DNA from: Terfezia claveryi
Taxonomy: Eukaryota; Ascomycota; Pezizomycetes; Pezizales; Pezizaceae
Direction: 5' to 3'
NCBI GenBank assembly: GCA_015179025.1
Contig: WHUX01000024.1
Span: 372,001 to 436,000, forward strand
DNA length: 64,000 nt
Part shown: piece by piece, positions 48,750-59,684 of the stretch
Layout of the letters: every line of letters begins with the position of its first letter
Numbering within the stretch: the stretch's first letter is position 1
The notes under the pieces: generated by a model
Database searches by the model: none
What the model was told of the DNA's origin: nothing
What the model saw: the letters and a program-made list of their open reading frames with translations, nothing else
Program-made: the position numbers and the translations under genes

Positions 48750-48991
48750 AATAACTTTGTTGATCGAGCATCGGTACATATGCTTCTACGTTCCTGGCCA
48801 ACGGACTAGACATCCTGGCACTCAAATTAAAACTGTTAAATACAGTGATATCTTGGTATAAGAAATTGCCAATGACCAGCATAGAATTTCTACTGCGAGG
48901 TTTCATTATACACACAATTCACTTGAAAGAATGCATTTGTTTTAACCCAATACAGTGAAGTATCATATCAGAAACCCCCCCAGGGGTGGCA

Positions 48992-49465
48992 GCCCGAGCG
49001 AGCACAGAAGAAGGAATGTCCCTAGGGAAGGAAACAGGCGCAGAAATGGCAGAAGTGTACATGGCGTGGAAGTAAGGGGCAACAACAGTGGCACTAGACC
49101 GTCAGGGAGTGATAGAGAGGGTAAGGCAGCTATACCGAAAGCATCCCGAGATTGAGAGAGTTGATGAATCGGAGGGACAGGAACCTCATGTGGGTGAAGA
49201 GGCACGGGGAGAAGTGGGAAACGAAACCGCGGACTACTAGGCCAAAGAAACTGCATTGGTAGGACCAAGATGCACAAGCCTAATATCGCTACACCGGCAG
49301 GCAACAGGGCTCTCCCAAATGCATGGAAGAACCTCGTACATCGAATGGGATAGGAAAGCGCTCTGGGGGGATTTGCAATGTCTAAAGATAGCGCATGGGG
49401 GAGCTACCATTTCAGGATTACAAAAACATGGGAAGGAAAATATTCGGAGACCAAGAATAGTGTAG
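48992..49465 (+). pseudogene. LINE RNase H relic
   Basis: One frame with two internal stops (49073 and 49238) resembles the RNase H domain of Tad-type LINEs: MSLGKETGAEMAEVYMAWK, VALDRQGVIERVRQLYRK and, at the end, GEVGNETADY-stop-AKETALVG, matching the usual GNExADxxAKE signature. It continues as a LINE C-terminal segment to 49465. Confidence 0.6.
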
Positions 49466-49870
49466 AGAGGTAGCGGATTTCATACGTTAATCTCTCTTTC
49501 CTGTAGTTGTACATCGTTATGATTATCTATATATTTTTATATTGTTGCCTTCATATTCTTATTTTACTATGGGGAGGGGGCCTAGTGAATAGGCGGGCTA
49601 GAGATAATCCTGTATCGTAAGCATGGTAATTACGATAAGATGATTTCTCTCGTCAATAACTAGCTATCTTTAAATACGAGTGCTGATTTACCCCCCCGGG
49701 ACCAGCATGCAGTTTCTTTTCTTATAGCAAGATATATTTTCCTATACAAACTCTAGCGGGACCGGCCCCCAGTTTCTTGTCACTGTGCTTAGCCAGTGGC
49801 CAAATACTTACCACGTAGCATGTTCTCGTGAATTTGGCGCAACTACTCTCGAATCCAGACCTGTATACGT

Positions 49871-49898
49871 AACTTTCTGGTAGTCTCGAACTTTCTGG
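49871..49898 (+). mobile_element. 8 bp insertion with 10 bp duplication, probable decayed member
   Basis: TAGTCTCG (49881-49888) between exact copies of AACTTTCTGG (49871-49880 and 49889-49898). Only the first six bases match the family. Confidence 0.5.
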
Positions 49899-49926
49899 CG
49901 CAAATAAATTGGTTACGCAGTAGTGT

Positions 49927-50063
49927 TAGTCTGGTTAAGCAGGTTAGTGATGTGGGTGTAGGTAGTCTGACTACTTGTTTAGGCAGTCACTTGCGTCTTC
50001 TCCCTTCATCTACTACTCCGTACTGAATACATATATATTAAAGCCGATGTGCCAACCAGACTA
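49927..50063. mobile_element. Facing pair of family ends, possible 137 bp MITE
   Basis: TAGTCTGGTT at 49927-49936 and GTGCCAACCAGACTA at 50049-50063 are inverted relative to each other. No matching duplication lies outside, so they may be two separate insertions. Confidence 0.35.
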
Positions 50064-50278
50064 ATCTAGGACATCAATTTTCGCCAAAGGCTATTTTCAT
50101 GCAAAAACAGTCGCTTTTGAAAAAGTTATTAAAATTCACCACAAGCACAGATTTTCCAGCCCTTTGAAGGTTAAATTAGGCTGTCTAACTTTATAATATT
50201 ATTATGTGTAGAAGGTTCAAAAGTTGACTAATACCAAGAAACATGAGGTTACTGAGCCAGTTGTGCTTGCGATGGATG

Positions 50279-50289
50279 GATGCCGGACA

Positions 50290-50324
<35 letters not shown>

Positions 50325-50680
50325 CGCCGATTCGACCTAATGTCCCGTTCCCTCACTCGGTACATCCGGAAAATGAACCCCCTTCTTCCACCGCCACGCC
50401 CTGACCGGCCCTCCCCTTAAAACCTTAATCACCCCTATTCATCTCTGCCGATTCCCTGTACCTTAGAGGTTTAAACGGGTGAAAAACTCCTCCACCCGAT
50501 CCATTATAAACTCCCCGTCCTTTGAGGGATCAAAACACGCGTCCTCCCTTTTTTCCTTCCGCATCCACACCTTCTTATCGTCTGCCTGTTCCCACGAGCT
50601 CCATCTTCTGCCTATCCATTCCCCAGCCGGACATATCAGAGCCACATGCTCTCCGGTTTCCAACTCCGATGCCGGACACT
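50279..50680 (-). mobile_element. Well-preserved 5'-truncated LINE with poly(A) and 13 bp duplication
   Basis: GATGCCGGACACT at 50279-50291 and 50668-50680 flanks the insertion. On the minus strand it reads ETGEHVALICPAGEWIGRRW, then SSWEQADDKKVWMRKEKRED and VEEFFTRLNL-stop (50463), a LINE RT C-terminus, then a 3' UTR and about 28 A (T-run at 50291-50318). The frame is intact. It belongs to a different subfamily from the copy at 47617. Confidence 0.8.
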
Positions 50681-52206
50681 AATCGCCTAGAATATACATT
50701 CAATCAAGGGGGCAGGAAGGGAAATTGTAGGGTTTCCAATTTCATTTGAACGTTTCTATTTGACTCCAGGGTAATTAAGACTTTCTTCTATCGTATCTAT
50801 AACACGGGATGTAGGTAGTGACCGGCCCAAGGACAATCCACCCCAGAGACGCGGTTCTTATATTCAATCGAGTGAATACAGGTACTGAGTTCACAAAAAG
50901 CTACCTTTAGTACTTTTTTTAAACGTCACGTGACATCACTAGACTGAGATACAAGAAACCTCACTTTAACAGAAATTTCCTAGATCACAATTTAGGACCT
51001 CTGTTATCCCTTCCACCGAAAAATCCCGGACTAGTGACAACTACAGTGTTCTGTAATATCGATGTTAGAGATTTAGATCTCCCATCTCTACAATATGTCC
51101 TTCGTCTTAGATCTTGAGCCTCGAAGCTGGGCATAAAGTACCAGATATCCTATAGCAGAGCTTCAGGATGGCTTTGAGCTGATAAGTGAAGTGCACCATT
51201 ATTGTATAAAACAGAAAATTCACCACTTCGTCTAAACTCTATGGCTACTCTTGCATGAATCCCTGTTAAGAATAACAGGATGACCGTGGTGGCGGTAAAC
51301 AGGAATTCAATACAAGAGCTCAAATTCGAGAGCTTGGCAAGAACACTTTATGGAGCTGCAATCACCAATCACCTATACGGAACTCATTGCTGCGGAAATC
51401 TTGATATTACGGAGGTTTTTGTGTTAATGCCTCAGCTACTACCAAATCTGCTTGTTGTAGCAGATACCGTACGAGACAGTCCCAGAATCAACAGAGATAC
51501 ACTCCATACAAAATATTTCTGCCGTAATTAATGGATGGAGGGATGGATGCAACAATAATGATCATCTAAAGGCGCTTGCTATATATATTGAACACGATCT
51601 ACGCAGCCCATAGCAAGGTTTAGGTATAGATACTTATTCATGTTTCAGTTTTTTGATAGGAACTTTTATTTATCAGTTTTCCTGATATCTTGAATTTAGA
51701 ACCCGCAGCTAAGCGGTTGCAGTTTGTAGATCTGTGGGCAGAAGTCTCATTTTGAATAGCACTGCAATTCCGTTCAGGTACCAGGTTCTACCATTCAAGA
51801 TAATAAGGTATGGCAAGTGTACTCCTTGACACTTGTCAACTCTACTACATGTGTCCACGTCACTAATATAGTCAGACTCTTCTAAATGGATAAGTAAACT
51901 TTTAACCTCATCTTGATAGCTTCAAGAGAAACAAATGTACCAGTACTATATAAATTTTTATTGATCTTAATATGCAGCTCTTTTATTGTATCATTTCGCT
52001 TTTCAGTTTCCCTGACAACGCACGCAATACACTGATGCCCATAGAAACCTGGGATATTTGCCCACCGTAGCATCTCCTTAGCCAGTTTAATTACACCAAA
52101 TTTGTCGAGCTTTTTGACAGGAAACAGGCATATAAATAGTGAAGGGCATCAGACTAACTACTGGTAAGTACCAGGTGCAATGATATAGCGACGAATTGTC
52201 GCACAC

Positions 52207-52283
52207 TGCACACCTGGTCTGAATTGAGGTTGGAGTTCAAGTGGCATATGGAATATGAGAATACAATTCAGACCAGGCGTGCA
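52207..52283. repeat. Inverted repeat, 20 bp arms, 37 bp loop
   Basis: TGCACACCTGGTCTGAATTG at 52207-52226 pairs with 52264-52283 with one mismatch. It could be a tiny MITE, but no target duplication is clear. Confidence 0.65.
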
Positions 52284-53583
52284 GCTTGCACTCCCTCTGG
52301 TGCCCAGACTATGATCGGCACCGAGAAGTGTTGGGCAGGTGGTCTCCCAACCTATCAAAAATATATCACTCCCTTCTGTTTGAGGAGTTATAATTTATTT
52401 CATGTAATTGATTTATGTAATAGTTAGCGGTTATCGCAACTTTTATATAAATTGGAATTCGTCCGGACATGTTCTCCTCTATGCTCAACATATGCATACA
52501 CGGCAACTCTACATTTCGGGACGGAGTTTTTTCCGGATTCACGGACATATCCGGACATCAATGTGCATGTGTGACGTCGCGAGAAAATAAGTCAATGTTG
52601 ATCATGGTCTTCATTGATGATTGGACAATGCATGTCTAATATGTCGCTCATTTGCGGAGGTTAAATTATGGTTGCCACATGGGCATGATGCGGGTACTAC
52701 GAGTAGGTACTTTTAACGTTTTGTGATAGAAATGCTAAATTAATATTTACCATAGAAATACTTTGATAGAAAAGGACTTGCTCTCCAAACCAAATATCCC
52801 TATATAGTAGCGTTTGTAGACGTGTGTCGAATATTTACGGCGGCATATAGTCGTGCTGAGATTTGACGAGGGCACCGGCACCGGTACCTGCCTCCAGCCA
52901 CTCTATCAATAAAAAGCCAGCCAAGGTATCCTACCACACTCACGTGCTGTATTTCCGACCCTTCCATGATATGGTGCCGTCGCCTTCACCTAGGTATATT
53001 TATTGCGTAATGAGTTATTCTCTCGTCTTGGCGCTCAGGGAAAAAGTACATGTGGCTGAAGTCTATACTTCGACTCAGATGTATGCACGTCATCATTAGA
53101 TTCTCGAATAGGTGGTCAAGTCCTGGCATGTAGTGTACTCTTCAAACATGAGGACTCGCTGCAATGATGGCTTTGCCTTCACAAGCTTATCTTCACTAGT
53201 GTGTTTATCTGCACCAATCAAGTAGTGCCGCACTCCCGGGATTTTCTCGGCCTGAAGGTGGTACCGGGAATACGAACCAAAGTTTCCATGTTGTGCAAGA
53301 CTCGTGGTAGCTCCTGTAGTACAAACCTAGCCTGACCCAAACAGGCATGGATCACTTAAAATTAGATATAGGGATCCTTGTTTTGCGTGATTGTGCTCTC
53401 CGCAGACGTCAGGAAGACGTCTGCCTCTATCCTCAATTGAACAATGCGCAAGGCTGTGCATGTATCAAAAAAATCGAAAATTGGCACCCATAGACTGTTA
53501 GCGCATCTGTCACACGATGGCATGTATGCGGGCTTAACTTCCAAGCATAGCCGCTATACCTACTTGGGTAGAAACAAACGTAT

Positions 53584-53629
53584 GGTTATGGGTAAGGGGG
53601 ATTGTGCCAACCAGACTAGGTTATGGGTA
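53584..53629 (-). mobile_element. Ultra-short insertion, 24 bp, with 11 bp duplication
   Basis: Insert 53595-53618 ends GTGCCAACCAGACTA and is bounded by GGTTATGGGTA on both sides (53584-53594 and 53619-53629). Confidence 0.75.
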
Positions 53630-53686
53630 TGGTTTGGTACTCTAATGGAACTTGTCGAATCCGTTATCCATTGTCACATTACGGGG

Positions 53687-53696
53687 AACCAGACTA
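53687..53696 (-). mobile_element. Solitary family end, 10 bp
   Basis: AACCAGACTA, no duplication visible. Confidence 0.35.
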
Positions 53697-54836
53697 GGCG
53701 AAATTTGTGGGTGGGGCGGGAGTGCCTTCAAGCATCGAATCGGTAGAGTCTACTATTCTTGAATCGATACATTTGTATCATTCGCGAACTTTCTATTAAT
53801 ATTTCATGATTCTACACTCGCCCGTCTGTAGGATTTTGTAACCTAGCCCTCCATTGGCAAATGAGAATTAAGGGCAGAAGTGATAACGGGAATATATTTC
53901 CCTTTTCATCGACCGTGGCCTCCGATCTTTAGTGCAGTGGGCGGGGATGAGCCTAGCATGGGTTATTCCATGGCACCTCCAAACAGCCTTATCGTGGAGC
54001 GACAAACATTAAAGCACAAGCACTAATCCGTTATTTATAAGCACGGTCTTAGTTATACTTAGATTCATGTCTTCCGGCATTGGTTATGTACTTATGCAAT
54101 ATCATTCAAAAAGCCAATGGCCCCGTGCTCTTGTATTTGTGCTCCACACAATCCCTGTCGATCCCGCCTCCGTAAGGCTGCCTTGACTGTTCTCAACAGA
54201 TCTAAGTTCTCTCGTATAAACCTGGCCATACAAAGAAATGAAAATAACGCAATTTAATTAATTCGCCGAGCTCCAGCATATTACCCCACCCGCGGATTAT
54301 ATCTATACCCAGTAGAATTTGTAATTCAGTTTATTGGTTCGGTTTCTTTGCTTTCATCATCTCGAGCTACTGCACCACTCCCGAAACCTACTTTCTATCC
54401 CGGGACCCGAGCCATTACTATATATTCAGCCCTATCATGAAGGTTGTTTTCGAACATGCATGCATACTGATATATGCACGACCACTTCACTCACGCTCTC
54501 CAAGGTGCCTTGATCAGTCCGAGACCTATTTTTATCACCCTCTTATATAATGCATATGCATGAGGGCAAACGGGTGAATAGTATGAATATTACGAGAGTT
54601 TACAGTACTATGAAACCTCGAGTCTACATCACTGGCTAACACCACCCGCAGACAAAATACGGAATATGCGGCAGTTCAACTGACAGGGATGCTCTTCCTC
54701 GAAAATATCAAACTTTGCTGATGGGCTTTGGTCAGTGTCTTAGAAATCTAAATTGGTACTCGCTAGCATTTTGGGAGAATCTCACTGCGCCTCAGGTGAT
54801 TTCACTTGACTGGAATTTATTCACAGCTCAGGCACT

Positions 54837-54862
54837 AGCGAACGTAGTCTGGCGAGCGAATG
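54837..54862 (+). mobile_element. Decayed 10 bp insertion
   Basis: TAGTCTGGCG (54845-54854) between AGCGAACG and AGCGAATG, a 7/8 match. Confidence 0.4.
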
Positions 54863-55151
54863 CTCAGTTCTTGCAGCACAAGAAATTGTGCAACTTGCGA
54901 TAATCCCACTGGCAAGAACTCCTCCCCCAGTCTTGTACTGCAAAAGAAAACGAGCCGTTGAGTATTGCAAGAATTGAGTCTTTTCAAAAAATAAGATCTC
55001 GCCTGGCAATCTGATACAGGATCCATGTACGGACTCGTCCCTGTCACCTCTCCTGATTCTCGCAGGGATATATGGCTGGAATCTCGCATTTGTAGGCAAC
55101 TTCGGCAGGCTAACCGAATTGTACCTAGTCACGGAATTATTTTATACTACC

Positions 55152-55166
55152 TAGTCTGGTTGCACA
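55152..55166 (+). mobile_element. Family end without duplication
   Basis: TAGTCTGGTTGCACA, a one-base deletion from the family end. Confidence 0.4.
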
Positions 55167-55173
55167 CTTTGTC

Positions 55174-55206
55174 TTAATTTCATAGTCTTGTTGGCACTTA
55201 ATCTCA
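55174..55206 (+). mobile_element. Ultra-short insertion, 15 bp, near-perfect duplication
   Basis: TAGTCTTGTTGGCAC (55183-55197) between TTAATTTCA and TTAATCTCA, an 8/9 match. Confidence 0.65.
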
Positions 55207-55554
55207 GGTACAGAATCACAATATATTAAGTAAAATCCAAAGAGAATTCCCATAGCCGACATCATATACTATTGCCATTTCCGATCCCTGAATTCCTAAC
55301 ACCACCACCATATTCCTCCAAATCAACAAATTAACACATCGAAAGCAAGGAGCTAAAGTGACACAGGATCACGAACATTTTACCACTAGCCAAAGGGATA
55401 GAAAGAGGTGAAGTAAGGGAAAAAAAAAAAACGTTTATCCTATCTTGTCTGTAGTGCACTATACTCATTCCCAATAGAAGCCAGAACCTAGCAAAGTCCG
55501 AGAAGAAACATCGCATGAATCTCACTCAGCCCCTCCAGCTGCCTACTAAGCCAT

Positions 55555-56112
55555 TTAGTATTCGCGGGGTGGGGGGTACTGGGTGGGACAACTGATCTTA
55601 ATCTTGGTGTAGGTAGTGGTGTAAGTGATTGGCTTGTAGATGGTAGTTGGTTTGTAAACCGTTGTAGTGGTGGTGGTAGTAGTTGGCTTGTACTTCGTGG
55701 TAGTGGTAGTGGTGGTGGTAGTAGTTGGCTTGTACTTCGTGGTAGTGGTAGTGGTGGTGGTAGTAGTTGGCTTGTACTTCGTGGTAGTGGTAGTGGTAGT
55801 GGTAGCAAATGGCTTATACTTCGTGGTAGTTGTGGTCTTAGTGTACGTGGTAGTAGTAGTAGTTGGCTTGTACTTGGTGATGGTAGTTGGGGTGTAGATC
55901 GTGGTGTACTTCGTAGTAGTGATTGGCTTGGTGAAGGTCGTGGTGGTGGTAGTTGGCTGATACTTAGTCACGGTGTTGGTGATCGTCTTCGGTGGGAGAG
56001 TCTTGGTGACAGTTATGGTATCGCAGGTAGTACTAGTAATGTAGCCACCTGGAACTGCGGCTGCGAAGGAGGCGAAGTACGCCAAAGCCAAGGAAGCGAA
56101 AGAGATCTTCAT
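55555..56112 (-). CDS. Secreted threonine-rich repeat protein
   Basis: 185 residues, no intron. MKISFASLALAYFASFAAA is a typical signal peptide, so the protein should be secreted or wall-bound. The mature part is almost entirely Thr, Lys, Tyr and Pro, with a unit close to TKYKPTTTTTTTTT repeated about five times; threonines of this density are usually O-mannosylated. Two cysteines frame it (STTCDT near the start and ISCPTQ at the end). An in-frame ATG 11 codons upstream is rejected because it would bury the signal. No glycolipid-anchor signal is seen. Possibly a wall, adhesin or effector-like protein; the function is not recognised. Confidence 0.75.
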   Translation of the reverse strand: MKISFASLALAYFASFAAAVPGGYITSTTCDTITVTKTLPPKTITNTVTKYQPTTTTTTFTKPITTTKYTTIYTPTTITKYKPTTTTTTYTKTTTTTKYKPFATTTTTTTTKYKPTTTTTTTTTTKYKPTTTTTTTTTTKYKPTTTTTTTTVYKPTTIYKPITYTTTYTKIKISCPTQYPPPREY

Positions 56113-56261
56113 GGTGATATTAAGAATTAAACGACGGACGTCCAACTGGATGATTGATTAGGTTATGGAGTTGTATGTGCAAGCGACTGTGGGAGAGGCT
56201 GCTAACGACTGTAGGCTGGGTGAGGAAGAAAGAGAGGACTTTTTGGGGGGAAAGAGACTCC

Positions 56262-56268
56262 TATATAA
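56262..56268 (-). promoter_or_regulatory. TATA box of the Thr-rich protein gene
   Basis: On the minus strand GCTTATATAGGAGTC, about 150 bases before the ATG at 56112. Confidence 0.5.
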
Positions 56269-58201
56269 GCTTTTCTGCCACTATCACGATTTAGCAACAT
56301 AACCGAATGTGTACAATATTTCCCCAAAGATGAACTGTCCATCAACCCTTGTCGCATAGGTATCTGTGATACTTAGCCTGCAATTGAACCTGGTAGCCTG
56401 GATGGTATGGCGATTGAGAGAGCCACTGTCACACCTTAGTCGGGTCCAAAAGAGGAACAGGGTTGACCAGTACATGCACGTGCGGCTGGGTAACTCTGCA
56501 CAAATCAAAAAAAGAAAGCGGTGAGCATCTGATCGCGACTGAGTGAGCGAAGCAGACAGAATGCCCCAATGCGAGAAGCTGCCCATGCAGTTCGGGTGCT
56601 ATTTTCGGGCTCAATCCGCCAGTGACATTGAAATTCCTCTGGATGTCATATTGTGACGTGGGCCGAATCGTACGTCTGCCGGTACTTTTGACGTCGGAAG
56701 GTCAAATCCGCAAGGCCACCGCGCGATCATCATATGTATTCGAGGTATCAATATCTGAAGTGCAACTTCCTGACTGGATCCCACCCAGGAATTGCATATT
56801 AGCAACTCAGGTCGCAGTTGGGTCTATACCACAACCAGGTGCTTGTCGGGTCAGTCTTATGCACCGAAAATAAATCTTATTATAGTCTTGGGTATCTGTC
56901 TTGGGTATAGTAGAGTGATATAGGTCAAGAGGTAAAAATAAAGATTGAAACATTTTGCGTCGGGCGTCTTGTTACGCCGAGCCTAATGTAGGTTAACTTC
57001 TCGGCAATGAAAGTGGTGGGCGCCCAATGCTGACCCAAGCCAGAAGCATCTAGTGTAGCAATATTCATGCGGCTGACCCAGACAAACAACTCGTGCGTAG
57101 GGCTTTCGTGAGATCGATTTTCTTTTTATATTATGTGATTGTTGTCGCTGTACTAAGGTAGCGCAGATTGTTGCTAACCACAGGGGAGCTGTATCGTTTA
57201 CCACTTTGCCCACTAGTCTCTTGTCCATTCACTACCCAATTCCACCTATGTAAGCTGCCACCTTATGGCTGCCTTCGAGCTTGATTACCTCTTCTCGTTC
57301 CCACCGCTCGATTCAGCTGTACGTGGCATATCTCTTCCAGCCTAGTTCTCGAGGGCCTCGGTTTTCAGCTGGATTCCGGGCTGATCGAGATAAGGCATGC
57401 ATAATTATAAGCTGAAATATCTAGCAGATTAACATATAAATCCCCAAATGTAGATATACTCAGTTTCCCTTCTGGGAAGGTATACAAGTTGGCAGGCAAG
57501 GTTGAAGGGCTTCTGTGTGATGCCCATACTCATACTCTTCGCTGCAACGCACAATCACTACCAACCCTATCTGGTCCAATTGCTAGTCTCGTGGTTCCTG
57601 CAGGCCTAAGATTTCTGTAGTAGAATCTGTAGATTATGACACTTCATCTGTATGGTTGATCCTCCTGCACTTTTCAACTTCATCGCGTCAATCGTGAGGT
57701 GTACATATGTTGTACATATATAGCGCAAGGCTAATAACCGGCCGGATAATCTAAGCTTAAGTTTTATCTATCTCAAGGAGATGTGGGGCCATAATCTGGC
57801 TTCTCGTCGATGCTGGCTTCCTGTCGGCTAATGGAAAAGTGAACTCGTTGATGAGAGGCGGACCACATGCACGAACCGCCGCCCAGTGCCTGTAGAATAA
57901 TGTTGTTGTTGCAACCAAGCTTGAGATACCATGCAAGATATCACGTATACCAAGAATAGCAAGTCCCAAATTATGCCACGAAAAATGTAGGTTGTTTTCC
58001 TAGCGGATTTGCTATCGATTCAAAGATGTGTGGTTAGCATAGTTCAGTTACCATTCAGGTTAGGTTATTTCTTAAGTAAATAACAATCAGACTAGTAAAT
58101 AAGGTTAGGTAAGGTTACCAGAGAAGCGTGCCGAAAACAGGACTAATCTCGTACCAGACAAAGCAGTAGTCAGGTTACACAAAGCAGTCGCATATTTTTG
58201 G

Positions 58202-58224
58202 TAGTCGTTGGCACAAGCCCCTCG
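58202..58224 (+). mobile_element. Decayed 28 bp-type family member
   Basis: TAGTCGTTGGCACAA followed by GCCCCTCG; the family sequence with a small deletion and substitutions. No duplication. Confidence 0.4.
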
Positions 58225-58462
58225 CCAACGGGGTATTTCTGGAGCAGACTAGTGTCCCATATGGTTGCCCTCGATGAGGGACGAGGTTATAATGGCTAAT
58301 GCAATACCATATGGATCCGTAAATGCAGTGAATACTGATTATCTCTATAAGAAGTCAGTATGAAACACCTATCAGTTACCCCAATTCAACACATAAGAAG
58401 CAATGAACGAGTCACAAATATAGTCTTGAACCGCTAGTTCCATAAACGCATCGATATCCAAG

Positions 58463-59183
58463 ATGGTTGAAGTCCCTCTCGTTTGTATTCGCAATGTTGG
58501 AGCCTTGACTGCCCAATCAATATCCACGCTCCTGAACATTCTCTCCCGAAAACCCGGAGATGTCTTTACTGCCTTCGGTATGCCAATTGACGACTGCGAG
58601 CCCGAAAATTTAGTCACCACCCTCTAGGGTCGTTTCTGTGGTTCCTGCTTTCGATCTCGCCAACTCCAATCCACCCTCCGAAGAAAGTCTGCCAATGTTG
58701 TCATCGGAATATGCCATCCTAAGGGCAGTCAAGGGGCTGTGCCTGACCATCACGTCATTTGGGTCCACAAAGCCGGAGTCGGATGTGTTCAAATTTCCAA
58801 AACACCCATTTAACTTGAACATTGACGTGGGAAGGGAATGTATTTCTGGAAGTGGAAGAGAGGTTGAACATCGCGTTCATCGATGATATTACTGGTTTCA
58901 CAACGGCGAGCTTGGATACCAAGTGGGCACCAGGGAGCAGAATGCCGGAAGTGTTGCCACGCTTAATTATTGATGAGTATTGCAGAGAAGGTCACACGTA
59001 AGAAACCCTTGCTCTCGTTTCTGTGAACTTCCGTCAACATTACTCTATTAGGCAAGAAAATTGAGGTTGTGTATCATTCTGTTCGAGAGTTGGAGAAGAA
59101 GAAGAAAAAGGGTCCAAGCCAAGCAGTGATACTTGACCCCCAGATTCTAATTGATAAAGACCAGGATCCATCGAACAGATGTT
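58463..59183 (+). pseudogene. Frameshifted gene relic of unknown family
   Basis: Three consecutive frames give protein-like pieces in order. From ATG 58463, MVEVPLVCIRNVGALTAQS up to a stop at 58625. After a one-base shift, VVPAFDLANSNPPSEESLPM, SSEYAILRAVKGLCLTITSF and FPKHPFNLNIDVGRE. After a second shift near 58840, EERLNIAFIDDITGFTTASL, TKWAPGSRMPEVLPRLIIDE and YCREGHT. A possible intron precedes KKIEVVYHSVRELEKKKKKG, and the stop is at about 59183. No family is recognised. Confidence 0.5.
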
Positions 59184-59660
59184 AATCAAGGCGACTGCAT
59201 ACAAACCTATATCTGATCAGGTCATTCAGCAGTGGTAGGCATGAGAGATGTAATGAAACCAGGAGAGGAGCAATATTGAAGGCACTGAGGTGGAGATGAG
59301 TCTTAGCTGTACCTGTAACAGGTAAATGCTTGTCTGGGTAATCGCGTGGGTTTCGAATTGGTTTCGAGTTCAGGGAACTGGGGAGCGTTATAGGCCCTGG
59401 GGATAGGTATCTTTAGTCTAGTTTATATCCTTCTTGAATGCTAGGGAGGATAGTGATCACTGACAGGTACTTAGTAGCTATTTTTATTACGGAATAAGAT
59501 TCAGGAAATAAATGTCTGAATAATATACCAGTTCTGATTCCTACGACTCGATAGGGATTGAGCAAGGTGTGATACATACGTTCAAATGACTACAGAGAGC
59601 TCTATATAGAGAACTAAGCTAGGCCGATGTCGTATATATCACTGAGGGAGGGTTGATTGC

Positions 59661-59684
59661 TAATCTGGTTGCACAACCTCTCGG
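59661..59684 (+). mobile_element. Decayed 28 bp-type family member
   Basis: TAATCTGGTTGCACAAC then CTCTCGG; no duplication. Confidence 0.35.

Larger units (their letters stand above)
49466..50278. other. Intergenic with short-insertion remnants
   Basis: No gene. It has a decayed insertion at 49881, a 10-base end at 49927 and a reverse 15-base end at 50049. Confidence 0.45.
50681..55554. other. Long stretch without a gene
   Basis: Short frames only, none with a domain. It holds a hairpin (52207-52283) and several short insertions (53595, 53687, 54845, 55152, 55183). Confidence 0.5.
56113..58462. other. Promoter region of the Thr-rich gene, then no gene
   Basis: Contains the TATA box at 56262. 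Short frames beyond it have no support. A degraded family member lies at 58202. Confidence 0.45.

Noticed and set aside
55667..55897. Plus-strand frame of almost only valine, glycine and tyrosine
   Set aside because: Complement of the threonine repeats of the minus-strand secreted protein, which has a signal peptide and TATA box.
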